NCBI GenBank assembly: GCA_039545355.1
Contig: BCJJ01000005.1
Location: forward strand, 1,115,008-1,179,007
DNA length: 64,000 nt
Direction of reading: 5' to 3'
From: Trichosporon coremiiforme
Taxonomy: Eukaryota; Basidiomycota; Tremellomycetes; Trichosporonales; Trichosporonaceae
In this document: positions 30,601 through 41,786 of the stretch, piece by piece
How positions within the stretch are numbered: position 1 is the stretch's first letter
How the letters are laid out: each line of letters begins with the position of its first letter
Made by a program: the position numbers and the translations under genes
Notes under the pieces: model-generated
Told to the model about the DNA's origin: nothing
Seen by the model: the letters and a program-made list of their open reading frames with translations, nothing else
The model's database searches: none

Positions 30601-32657
30601 ATGGCGCTCGTCGAGCACAGGAACTACCTCCAAGACATCCTTGCGCGGCAAGCTCGCCGCCGCCAAGCCATCGGAGCGCGCTACGAGCCGCAGCCCAAGC
30701 TCTCGACCACACTCCCCGCTAGTGATGCCGCCGATCCCGCCGCCGAGGCATCTACGAGCGACGTCAAGGGCAAGTCAAAGGCGAACGTCACGAACTACGT
30801 GCCCTCCGAAGAGGCCGTGAGAAACGACTATGAGGCTCGTTACGGTGTCTCTGGAGAGTTTCCTAGCAACTACGTACTTGGCGCCGGAAGCAAGGAGATC
30901 TGCGAGGAGTGAGTGTCCCTCGAGTCACACACAAACACACCCATCCTTCCCCATTCTCAGAGCTTAAGGACCACATTGTTAGAGCTCGTTTCGAACGTCT
31001 TCCCTTCGTAAATTGACCGCAGATTCCCGGCTCTCCGTCGTCTCATGGACCTGAAGGCTGCGAATGTGACAGCATCAGCGCACCCGCCGCTATTCTGCTC
31101 GCTGCCCGATGCGTCGCCTTCCTCGATCCTCACATCGCTGGCACCGCAGCACTTCGACGTCATTCTCCTGCACCCTCCCGCATCGGCCTCATGGGCTGAG
31201 ATTGCAGCTCTGCCGATCCGCCAGTTGAGTGCCGACCCGGGCTTCGTCTTCCTGTGGGTCGGGACGGGAGACAGCGACGGTCTGGAGCGTGGGCGCGAGT
31301 GTCTTGCGCGCTGGGGTTTTCGGCGTGCCGAAGATATTGTGTGGGTGAAGACGAACCGGCGTTCTCATCGTACTGGGGGCGGCGACGATGCGGAAGGGGC
31401 GCAAGGCGGTCCGGACGGACATCTGGACGGGGAAGGCACCAGCCGGACGGCACCGAGGAACGCCGGCGCGAATGGGAACGGCCTCTTCGCGAGCCAGAAG
31501 GAGCACTGTCTGATGGGCATCCGCGGCACGGTGCGCCGGAGCACGGACGCGTACTTCGTGCACTGCAACGTCGACACGGACGTGATCGTGTGGGAACCCG
31601 AGGGTGAGTCGTCCCAGCTCGCCGATTCGGCTCAGAGCTAACGTCAGACGGAGACGGTGACACACGCACGCCGCCATACCTCTACACTCTGATAGAGAAC
31701 TTCTGTCTCGGCGCGCGCCGGCTCGAGCTTTTCGGCACGGAGCCCCGTAGGGGCTGGGTCAGCGCGCAGCTGAGCTCTTCGCCTGGGGCCGACGCCGAGC
31801 CCTTCGACACCAACACCTATCCGTCCCTCTTGCCTAGTAAGGACGAGGGCAAGCCCGTCGTGCCCTTCAGTGCTGAGATCGACGCCCTGCGCCCCAAGTC
31901 GCCTCAACGCCGCACGCCCGGTCAGCGCCGGCAGCAGCAGCCGCGGTACAACAACACGCCCCACCAGCACCACAACCAGCACGGCGGCCACGGCCCTCTG
32001 CGCGGTGCTGCCGGCGTCATGCGCATGGGCGCACTGACGGACAACGGCGTGATGGAGGCTCTGCTCCAGCAGCAGATGCTGGCTGGCATGGGCCCGCAGA
32101 TGGTCCAGATGCAGATGGCGCAGATGAACGTCAACCCCATGATGCAGATGGGCATGGGCGGGATGAACATGGGCCAGCCGGGTCACCCTGGGATGGGCCA
32201 GATGGGCGGCATGGGTATGAGCCAAATGGGGATGGGGCAGATGCCATTCAATCCCATGATGGCCATGGGCGGTATGCCTGGCGCTCAAATGGGTGGTATG
32301 GGAGGGACGGGAGGAGGTATGGGTGGTATGGGTGCAGGCGGCATGGGCATGATGCCTGGCTCACCGCACTTGCAGCCGCCGATGCTGAACCCGACGATGA
32401 TGGACGCCGCTGGAGGCTTCAACCCGCTGCAGATGCAGCAGATGGCGATGCAGCAGGCCATGGCGGGCATGGGCCGCGGAAACATGGACATGGACATGGG
32501 CGACTATGGCCACAGGAACATGAACAACATGAACGTCAACATGGGCATGGGCATGAACTCGCACATGTACGACGGCTCGTCCCCCGGTCCCTCCCACCAG
32601 CAGCCCGGCCAACCTGGCCAGCCCGGTCAGCCAGGAGGACAGTACTACTACGGGTAG
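30601..32657 (+). CDS. METTL14: METTL14/Kar4-type MT-A70 protein (m6A methyltransferase subunit)
   Basis: Exons 30601-30908, 31023-31603 and 31648-32657 join to 632 residues; introns are 114 and 44 nt. The core matches METTL14: CEEFPALRRLMDLKAANV, then FDVILLHPPA, ADPGFVFLWVGTGDSDGL, CLMGIRGTVRRSTD, and YLYTLIENFCLGARRLELFG. In METTL14 proteins the position corresponding to the catalytic DPPW of METTL3 is usually EPPL; here it is HPPA, consistent with a non-catalytic RNA-binding partner of an Ime4/METTL3 subunit. The last 230 residues form a low-complexity tail rich in Met, Gly and Gln (GMGQMGGMGMSQMGMGQM), then a Pro/Gly/Gln end. In yeasts such complexes act in meiosis and mating-type responses in the nucleus. 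Identity is firm; the function is inferred from the family. Confidence 0.88.
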
Positions 32658-32753
32658 CAGCTGTACGAGTAACATAGGAGACAACAAGATATGCATTCAA
32701 CTCTAAGCAGACCCCGGATGACAGTATAAATGTTTGTTCTACTTTTACACACT

Positions 32754-34783
32754 TTACAGCTTGGCCTTGTACCCGACAGGGTGCATCTGCTCGTAGTTGT
32801 ACGAGTACACCGTGTTGCCCGGGGCGGGGTAGCCGAGTGCACGCGTGTCGACCATGTTCTCGGTGACGTCGGCGAGCGTCGGGGCGCCGATCAGGCGCAT
32901 GTTCATCTCGAACTCGTCCTTGAGGATCTGGAGCGCGCGGTCGACACCCGGCACACCGTCGTACGCCGACATGGCGTAAAGGAACGGTCGGCCGATACCG
33001 ACCGCAGTGGCGCCGAGGGCGACGGCCTTGAGGACGTCAGTCGCACGGCGAACACCACCGTCGACGTAGACCTCAAACTTGGGGCGGCCCGGGCGCTCGA
33101 CGAGGCCGCGCGTCTTGAGCGCCGACATGACCTCGGGAAGGATGGTGATGGGCGAGGGGGCGAAGTCAAGCTGGCGACCACCGTGGTTCGAGAGAACGAT
33201 ACCGTCGACACCGGCCTCGGCGGCCATGACGGCGTCCTCCCAACACTGGACGCCTTTGAGGATGACCTTCATGTCGCCAGACGCCTCGATAAGCTCAGGA
33301 AGGTGCTCCCAGGCGAGAGCGGGGTCGATGAACGACGAGATGGCACGAGCGGCACCCTCGTTGCGGTTGAACTTGTCACCGCCCTTGGTCTGCTGGTTGG
33401 AAGCGGCACCCTCGAACTTTGTCCTCATGTCCTTCTCACGGCGTCCGAGCTGCGGGGCGTCGACGGTGATGAAGAGGGCCTTGACACCGCGCTTGGCGGC
33501 GTGGGCGATGATCTTCTTCGTACGGGCGCGGTCGGCGTTGACATAGAGCTGGAGGAACTGGACCTGTCCCGGAGCAGCGGCGTCGACCATCTCGTCGAAA
33601 GAGCACGAGGCAAGGGTGGGAATCTGGCATTAGCTCACAGCCATGAAAGGTAGCTCACCATCTGGATGACGTTGTGTTTGTGAGCGGCCTTGGTAAGGTT
33701 GACCTCGCCATCCTTGTGGCCCAGCTTTCCGAGCGCGGTGGCCGTGATGTAGATGGGCATCGAGGTGGCGAAACCGAGGATCTTGGACGAGTAGTCGACA
33801 GTGCCGACGTTGCGGAGGACACGCGGGCGGAACCAGACGCGCTGGTAAGCATTGTAGTTCTCGCGCTGGTCGTTAGCTTCAAGGTCCTGAGAGCATTGGC
33901 CAGCTACTCCGAGATATCGGGGAGCAGCTGAAACCCACTCACCATGGTGATCTCGTCATCGGCACCAGACGAGTAGTAGTTCCAAGCCCTGCGGTTCATG
34001 GTAGCGCGGGCGACAGCCTCGAAGTCGTGGAGTGAGAGAATCTGGTCGAGAGGGGGCTTTTCAAACGGCTCGGGGGCGGCGGCGACGACCTGGTTCTGGG
34101 CAGGCGCAGCGGCGGCAGCGGGAGCAGGAGTGGCTGCCTTCTTCTCCTCCGGAAGCTCGCCGACAAGCTTGCCAAGGTGCTTCGAGGGGTCGAGGTTTTC
34201 CTTGATTGCCTCGGGCGGGTGGATGGGCTGGTTGTCAGTTACCAATGTTCCGCGAAGCTCTGGAACCACTGGTGCAGATTGTGGGGACTCTCGGCTAATT
34301 GATGTCTTCAGACTGCGCACCTAGCACATGTCGAGGAAGACAACGCCGCGACAGATGTCTGCAGACGTCGGGGATAACTCACGTCGTACTCCTCAGTCGC
34401 GTCCTTGCCGGCGTACTGAAGGATGATCTCGGCGCCTCCGGGGTGCTCCTGTTTGTCAGCTTTCTGCGTGTTGCTGGCCGGTCTTCCTCCAGCTTCCGTG
34501 GGCAGAGGTGCCTCGCGAAGTAAAAGAGGGAGCTACTCACATCGACGAAGTCGGTCACATCGTAGACGTGGCCTGTCTGTTAGCTATCTGTCGCCAGGGG
34601 ACCCATAGCTTGAGCGAAGGCGCCGCGGCCGGGTCGCGTTCCTCGCAGCCAGCTCCAACGCTACTAACCGTGGACAACGATCCAGACTCCCTGTTTCTGT
34701 CAGCTAAAGTCAACGCCCTGCAAGCTTACGTTGTCGGGCGAGTTGTGCTTCGCAACCTCCTTGGCGTCGACGGTCTTGGTCAT
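32754..34783 (-). CDS. CYB2: Flavocytochrome b2, L-lactate dehydrogenase (cytochrome)
   Basis: Seven exons on the complement (32754-33623, 33659-33865, 33943-34227, 34383-34448, 34541-34572, 34669-34690, 34730-34783) give 511 residues. The N-terminus is a cytochrome b5 domain (HVYDVTDFVDEHPGG, then the second haem region SKHLGKLVG). An Ala/Pro hinge leads to the FMN barrel: NYYSSGADDE with the active-site Tyr, VLSNHGGRQLD with the catalytic His and Arg, and VYVDGGVRRATDVLKAVALG for phosphate binding. It oxidises L-lactate to pyruvate and passes electrons to cytochrome c. Unlike yeast Cyb2 it starts directly with the b5 domain (MTKTVDAKEVAKHNSPDN) and shows no mitochondrial presequence, so its location is uncertain. 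The b5 part is split by two micro-exons of 22 and 32 nt. Confidence 0.9.
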
Positions 34784-35821
34784 CTTTGGCAGAGTTGAAA
34801 GGTGGAGGAGAGTTGGAAAGACAGAAAAGGGGGTAAAGGGATGGGGGAAGACAATATTAATGTCTGTAGTGCCGTAGGCGGCGGCTTCGGTCGGCTGACT
34901 GCGGCGGCTCTGATGTGATCTCAGGCTGCCCTGTTGGCTGGCTTGGGCTGGGCATGCGGGGACTGATCTGATATCAGCTGCAACCATGCAAGCGGCGGAC
35001 CTGCAGAGAATCCCCCGGGTACGCACCTGGCCAATCTGATCCGGCCTATTGCCGGCATGTCGGCTAGGCGCGGTGAGCATGCATTGCCGGCAGCTGCCGC
35101 CGTCTGCCTGGTGAGGCTCCCTAGACACCTCCACCGCCGTTTCGGTTCTTCGGCACGCACTCGGCCCAAGGCTTACCCAGCAGGCGTCCGAAACGGATTT
35201 TCGGTCGTGTGGAGGGCCATGGAGGACACGCCGCTCACTCGCTCGTCGTGTGGAGGTGAAGCTGGGCACCGCACCAAAAAGTGGAGGCGAGCAGAGGGAT
35301 CGCCATCGCTAAAGCGGATAGAGACAGCCTGTTGGTTCCTGCTTTTCGGTCGTCGCTCGCCGGAGACTTGCCCACCTCATTCGACCCTGCATTCCACGCA
35401 CCGGGACCGTCTCTGGCGTCCTTCTCTGGGCTAAAGTTGGAAATTGCTCGGTATCTTTTCGGTCTTTCTCTCCGTTATCTTCTCCTCGACGTCAGAAGAC
35501 GCGAAACATGGCGCACAACTCGTCGTTCCACTGAGCACCTCCACTCCCATGGCGCGCCCGGCGCCAGGGATGTTTCGGGAGTGGAGGTTATATCTGTGGC
35601 CTGGCTTTCACAAATCTTTGCATGGTTATGTTGTACAGGGTGGGATGCTGTGGCCGTTTCGTCTCCCGCGGAAAGTCGACGATCAGGCTACGAATACGGT
35701 GAACAAAGCTACTCTCATACAGCAGATAATATCAGAAAGAACACAATACGCCAAATCACGCTCACGACGGGCTGCTCTTCGCGCTGATAGCGCTCAGCCG
35801 CCTGGATCCCGACAAGAGCCA
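34784..35821. other. Intergenic region, about 1 kb, no gene seen
   Basis: Upstream of CYB2 and downstream of the disordered protein. Open frames on both strands have unremarkable composition. A cagagga/ctcgccg-rich stretch near 35280-35360 shows no clear repeat. Confidence 0.5.
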
Positions 35822-38656
35822 CTAATCCTTTGGCGGTACAGGCGGAGGCACGTCTTCTCGCAGGCCGGGTCCAAGGCTGTTCTGTCGACTCGGATGGTCG
35901 CTGGGAGGGCTGCCCCTCCACGGCTCCCACTTCGTCACGACAGCCCAGCCTCCTCCCTCGAAGTCTCCAGGGTCCTCGTCATCGAGCTCGGGTGGCCGGT
36001 AGCTCAGGCGTTTGGGCCCTCTGGGTGCAACCCCGAGGGATCGAGTGCTGCCGTCAGAAGACCCTGTCGACGGACTGCCATGCAAGGAAGGCGTCCTCGC
36101 TGAAGCTGCCTCACTACGGGGTGTTCCACCGTCTGGCGCGCTTGGGAACGGAGTCTTGGGGTTTAATTGGCTGGCGGCACCCTTCGCCTGGGGAGAGATG
36201 TGGACACCGACATAGGGGTGCTCCTCATCGGGTACCTTTGGGAAGGCTTTGGGCGAGACAGTCGATGCCGTTGCATTTGCATTCGGGGTCGAAGAACGGA
36301 CAGGGGTGACCATTCCAAGGGTATTGGGAAGGGTGTTGTTGGGAGCGTCGGGGAAGTCCGGCGTGCGACGGTCATTTGTTGACTCCTTCACTGTCTCGAA
36401 AGTTAAGACAGGCGCCGAGAGACCGGAGCCAAGCGTGCCCGACTCGGGGCGAGCAGGCTTCGTCGGCTCGGGCTTCGCCTCCGGGACGTCGTCATCACTG
36501 ATGGGCCCGAAAGGCGACGGCTCGATATGCACTTGCATGGGCGACTTGCTCTTCAATTCGGTGGCGGGGACGGCGGGAAAACCGTTCTCGTCGACTGCCG
36601 ACGCAGCCACATCACCAAGCGGGTTGTTCGATTGCTGAGTTTTCGTCGAAGAGCCACGAAAGTCAGAAGTGGCGGCTGCCGCCGCCAGAGCTGCTCCGCC
36701 CGCCGCAGCGGGAGTGAACGAATGGGAAGAGTTGGTGTTGGAGTTGGCCTTGGCTCCGTCAGGGCCGAAGCGCTCGTGCAGGTCCTCGTAGCGGAACTCG
36801 AGTTCGGATGAAGCGCGGGCAGGAGGCATACTGCTCCTGTTCGACATTCCATCCTCAAAGTTGTCGATCTGCGACTGGCTTAAGTCATCAGAGAAAGGAC
36901 GCTCGGATGGAGCAGCAATCATACTGACCAGGTCCGAGTTTTGGTCCAGGACACTTTGAGACTTCGTGAGGTCGCGAGGAACGGGAGTCGAGTCGCGGTC
37001 GGCAGAGCTCAATCTCGGGCTGCTGCTCAAGTCGATGACAGAAGGAATGTCAGAAGAGTCCTTGTCTTTCGGGGTAGCGATCAGGGTGGAAGCGACGTCG
37101 TCCTGGCTCGGGGAGGTCGACAGGTTGCTCAAGGATGCAGAGGGCATGATAGTGTCCTCGCTGCGACGTCCGATAGCCTCGGTGGAGCCGGAGGTCTCAT
37201 CGGCGTCGGGAGCAGGCGAGATGGCGACCTTAGGTGCGTCCGAAGTCGCATCGCGATCGGCCCTGTCAGCCTTGTCGTCATTCTTAATAATCTCGATATC
37301 GTTGGGGGTCTTCCCCGGAGTGGCAGAAGATTTGCCCTCGGCTTCAGACTTCAGCTTGTCGGCGGCTTCATCCGCACGCTTCGCCAGGTCCTCGAGAGCG
37401 TCCGCCTGGCTGTCGGCAGCCGGCGCCGACTCCGTGGGTGAGGCTGCGGTGGACTTAATGTCCTTGGAAGCATTGTCGGCAGTCGCATCAGGCGTGATCT
37501 GCTCCGAAAGCGGAGGAGGAGACTCCTTGTCGAGCGACGAAGTCGCGGGGGCCGCTGCCGGCGGCGTATCCTTCTCGTTCTCGCCACTCGCGGGCTCGTC
37601 TTTGCTTTCAGCTCCCGAAGTACCCACGTTAAGCGTGTCGAGCTTGTCTTGCAAATCGGCGACGTCCCCGGTGTCGCTAGGCGGGGCGCTAGGTGCTCCA
37701 CGAGAGGACCCGGCGACGCTATCGTTGTCTAGTTGACGTAAGGCTTGACGAGGGGTGCCAGTAGGGGTGCTAACCTCGCTGACATCCTTGAGGTTCGTCG
37801 GGCGGTCGCCTTCCTCGCGGCCTTCCTCGGAGGCCGGATCATACTGCGAAACGAGCGAACTGGAGACGGACATGGCGGACGAAACACTCCGGGCATCTCC
37901 GGCTCTAGCGTCGCCGGCGGCAAGCTTGAGGTTTCCAGGGACGAGGTCATAGTCGGGCGGCGGGAGCTCCGACGAAGCCGTCGGTACCGGCGTGCTAGGC
38001 ATGGAGATGGCTTCCTCGCCAGCCTCCGCCCGTGTCGACGAGGGCGTCATTGTTCCAGGCTCATGGCCGTCGGGGAGGGACGACACCAGCAGTTGCGGCG
38101 GCATGAAGCCGCCTCCGGGTGAGGTAGCGGGCGAAGAAGACAATGACGTGCCGACAGAAGCCGAATCCAGTGTTCCAGAAGCGGCAGATGCGGATGCAGA
38201 TGCGACCGAGGAGGTCGTGGAGCCTGCTGGTGACGCGCTTCGCACAGATCGGCCTGATGCGCCGGGCGCTTTACTACCAGCAACGGATCCGGGCGCTGAG
38301 CCAGTGCTCGAGACGCTCGCACCGCTGCTAGGAATGCGGTTTCCGATGATCCCCTTGCCTTCTGAGACGCGACGGAAGCCAGGACTGCCGACAATACCAG
38401 CAGACTTGGGATCCAGGGATGGCAGTCGGTTGCCGATGAGCCCACCGCGCGCATACGACGTGTGTGGGGACGAGTGCGGATGGGAGCCATCATTGTTCGG
38501 GAGGAGGGGCGAGGAGCCGGCGTTGTTGAACTTGGCAATGCGGTCCTTCAGCGAGCCGGACACGATGCGCTTCGGCGGCCCCGCGGGCGAGTCTGGTCGC
38601 GACGACGACGACTCAGACCTGTACAATCAGCTCAGCCAAGGGTCGCGGACTCACAT
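35822..38656 (-). CDS. Large disordered Ser/Pro/Asp-rich protein with split start codon
   Basis: The reading frame of the main exon (35822-38618) has no ATG before the conserved-looking start of the protein. Upstream is a 36-nt intron (38619-38654: gtgagt, gctgat, tacag) that splits the initiator codon: AT from 38655-38656 and G from 38618. The product starts MSESSSSRPDSPAGPPKRIV and has 932 residues. Near the N-terminus are SLKDRIAKFN and two GLIGNRLPS/GIIGNRIPS repeats. The rest is almost wholly low-complexity, acidic and Ser-rich, ending in a proline-rich VPPPVPPKD tail typical of SH3-domain ligands. The KxRIxxF motif and proline ends recall cortical actin or endocytic adaptors, but this is only a suggestion. 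I cannot name an orthologue. Confidence 0.75.
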
Positions 38657-40312
38657 GATTGTGAATGAGGTCGGCGGCGGCGGCGACAAGCGGTTGAAGA
38701 GTGGGCCAAGGGAGGGACGTGGATGGCGATAAGAGAGGTAGTGACCGTGATGAAGCTAGATGTTAATACAAGGCAATGGCGGGGCAGCGGCGTTGACAGC
38801 GTGAGGGTTGCGGGTGTGATGGAGAAGCAAGGAATGGTAACGGTGTGGAGTGTGTGGATGGGGTGGCATGAATTGGATGGGACTGGAATAATGAAGCTGA
38901 CCGGAAGTGGCCAGTGAGGGACCGGATGGAGGACTGGATAGTGACCTGAGCTGAGAGCTGAGGGAGGATGGCGACCCTGTCCTACGACCCACGGCCCTGT
39001 GTTCGAACTGTGTCGTCTGCGGGTCCCAAGGTCTGTGTGTGGACGTGTGGATGGTATGCCAGTACGCGTGCGGTGACCCGGTGGACTTAGCAGCTGCAGG
39101 CTGATCGACTGATTGGGCGGAGACCTAAAGGACGCTTGTGACAAACGAAGGCAGAAGCAGGGATGGAGGGATGGGGTTGACCAGTGTGAGGGTCGGTCGG
39201 GTCGAGAGGGAACTGAGGGAACTGAGGGAACTGAGGAAACTGAGGGTCGAGAGGGACGAGAGGGTCGATAGGGTCAATGGAAGGGGGAGGGGGAGGGGGG
39301 TACGTGATCAGACGCGCGGCACACTCCGTCGAGCCTGGCGCACCTGGCGCCTGGCGTGTGCACTCAACACGTCCGCCCCCACTCCACACGCAATGCATCC
39401 GGACCCCACCCATCACGCCCAACATGTGCATGTGCAACGGAGCATCCTTAGAGCCAGTAACTGGGGCTCATCCCCGTCTGCATTGCACTGCATTGTCTGT
39501 TTTCTTCTCAGCACACAACCGTGCAGACGGAGGCGACCCAGAAACACAACGCCGGACACACCAGAAGCCCCCGAGTGTTAAGCCAACTCACGTTCGGTTT
39601 GTTCAGATCGTTCAGAAGACCTTGAAAGCATGAGACCGGGGTGACGGCGTGCGGCCAACGTCGTGATGGGTACACCTGTCGGGTGGCGCTCTCAGGTCCG
39701 AGTCGTTGACAGCGGTGGCCGGGAGTGATGGCACCGACCTAGAGGACGGTCGATGTGCAGATGGGAGTACGATGTGCTGGGTCGAGTAAAGTTAAGGTGC
39801 GACGGAGCACCTTACGTCGAGCAATGGTAGCAGTAATGTTGACAGAGAGACTAGCCACCCAACCGGGTGTTCCTGTCTTCGAAAGAGTCCAGACGAGGCA
39901 CATGCTTCTCTCGGCGTACGACACAGTTTGCGCTCAGGAAATGCGACATCATGTTGCACCACGGTGGACCAGGTCGAGCCAGAACGTAAGAACTTAGGAC
40001 AAACCCCTTTTGACACGCACATCCCTCGTGCTCGCTGCCTGCATGCTCCGTTCAGCTTGGGTCTCTCGCCCCTCGCGTCGCACCTTGCCCCTCCCTCTAA
40101 TCGCGCAACACAGCCGACCGACCGACATCCACTATTCCACTCGCGACATGACTGTCACTCAAGCGTTGTCTATCGGAACCTGATTCCACCATCGATTGGG
40201 TCACGTGATCCATTGTTGTTGTTGACATCAGTCCCGCCAGACCGCAAGCTCGCATCGCGGAGCAGAGGTGTCTGAACTTCCTTCTGCTCATCTATCTTGG
40301 AATAACATAAAC
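38657..40312. other. Intergenic region of about 1.65 kb
   Basis: Promoter side of the disordered protein and of NNF1, which are divergent. It contains the purine-rich repeat annotated separately. No gene visible on either strand. Confidence 0.5.
39208..39301. repeat. Purine-rich repeat tract
   Basis: Several copies of gggaactga are followed by gagggtcgaga-type units and a run of agggggaggggg. The tract is nearly all purine on the plus strand, so it may adopt unusual structure, but it is simple-sequence DNA. Confidence 0.8.
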
Positions 40313-41700
40313 ATGCCGCTCGCACGAACCCCTCCAAGGGGTACCGGAAACGTCAACCATCGAGCCCACACGTTTTCCCCTTCCCAGGCATACCCCGATG
40401 GCGTTCCTCCTCCTGAACCGGCGCCGATACCAACACGAGGAGGACTCGCACGAACACCCCCACCAGGAGCACCGCAACCTCATCCGACATCACTAGGGAA
40501 GGAGAAGCGTTCGGAGCGCATGGATGTCGAGGAGGAGCGGGAACCGGAATGGAGAAGGTCGGTGGCGCAGCCGGATCCACCGGAACAGTCCGAGGAAGGA
40601 CTAGGCGAGGAAGACAGGGAAGACCTGAAGGTGGAAGAAGACGACGGGGAACCCGAGGAGGGCAACGAGGATGATCGGCCCGGAGAAGTCGACGTCGACG
40701 TCGAGATGGAGGTGGAGGTGGACGTGGAAGTGCAACCACCCCCGGGCACGCCGCCGCCGCAGCGCGCTCCTTCACAACCAGCCGTGACGCCAGGTCGAAC
40801 ACCTCGAGCCCCGCGCGCATCATATCATCCGGCCGATCCGCTGTCGCCTGACGACCCCTCCGAAGCCACGCGGACACCCCGAACGCCGCGCGACCGACGA
40901 ATGAGCCGCGCGCGCACCCCAGCCGAGGTCGTCAGCGAGCCCCCCGTGCCTATCCGCGACACAGACGAGGCAGAGTACGGCAAGTACTACGAGACGCTGT
41001 CTCGCGCGCTGCGGATCAACACGATCGACAAGGGGCTGAGCAAGTTGACGTGAGTAGCTGCGGGTCTGCGGGAGAGCTAACAACAGGCTCGAACATATGA
41101 AGTCGTGCTATCCGTTGCTCTCGGAGGAGAAGCCAGAGTCAATCCGCGACGTCTGGACCAACATGCTGTACCAGCTCCGGACAGACAGCCTTGTAAGCTG
41201 CAGCATCGTTGGCCGAGCTGACAACAGTCTGGCGCGCACAAACTCCTGGACGACTACAGGGTGCCGAAGCGGCTACGCACGCTCGCGCAGGTAGTCGACG
41301 AGGCGAACGCGTGGAAGGAGTCGACGTCTGAGGGCCGGCCAGACGCTTGGCGGTAAGCTACCGCATTAAGTTTTCCCAGCTGACAGATCTAGACCAGACC
41401 TGACACCCTTCACGATCTCAACAGGAACCAACCTTGAGGTTTATGACCAGTCGTGGGCCGAGCTCCGCGAGGAGTACCTTGCCCTCACGAAGGAGTGTGG
41501 CGAGCGCATGAAGACGATCCAGGAGAAACGGGAGCGGCTCGCCAACATCGACAATGGCGTCAGCGACAGTGTCGTCGAACTGGCCAAGGTGAGCTGAAGA
41601 TCCGCAAGTCGCAACTAACAAACAGACGAACAAGTTGCTCGAGGGCTTCCCGAGCGCCGAGATGCTGGACTGGGCCGAGCGCGCGGGATCGCGGACGTAG
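40313..41700 (+). CDS. NNF1: NNF1-like kinetochore protein (Mis12/MIND complex)
   Basis: Five exons, 40313-41049, 41087-41192, 41228-41352, 41393-41588 and 41626-41700, give 412 residues. The first 230 residues are disordered, Pro- and acidic-rich, with alternating Glu/Asp-Val (EVDVDVEMEVEVDVEV) and repeated R-T-P motifs that could be Cdk sites. The conserved part starts at YYETLSRALRINTIDKGLSK, then HMKSCYPLLSEEKPESIRDVW, and ends in a coiled segment (EECGERMKTIQEKRERLANID is split around 41490-41540) and LLEGFPSAEMLDW. This arrangement matches Nnf1/PMF1, which pairs with Mis12 and links CENP-C to the outer kinetochore. The long disordered N-terminus is unusual for the family. Orthology rests on pattern, not alignment, so I keep some doubt. 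Confidence 0.68.
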
Positions 41701-41786
41701 CGCGCCAGAACGTAGAGTGTAGCAGTTGTATGATGTATCCATTGTTTCGTGTGAGATCTACAGATTCTAGCCTAGTCAAACGAGCC

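Noticed and set aside
32730..33653. 307-codon plus-strand frame opposite CYB2
   Set aside because: Antisense to highly conserved FMN-domain exons; no independent support.
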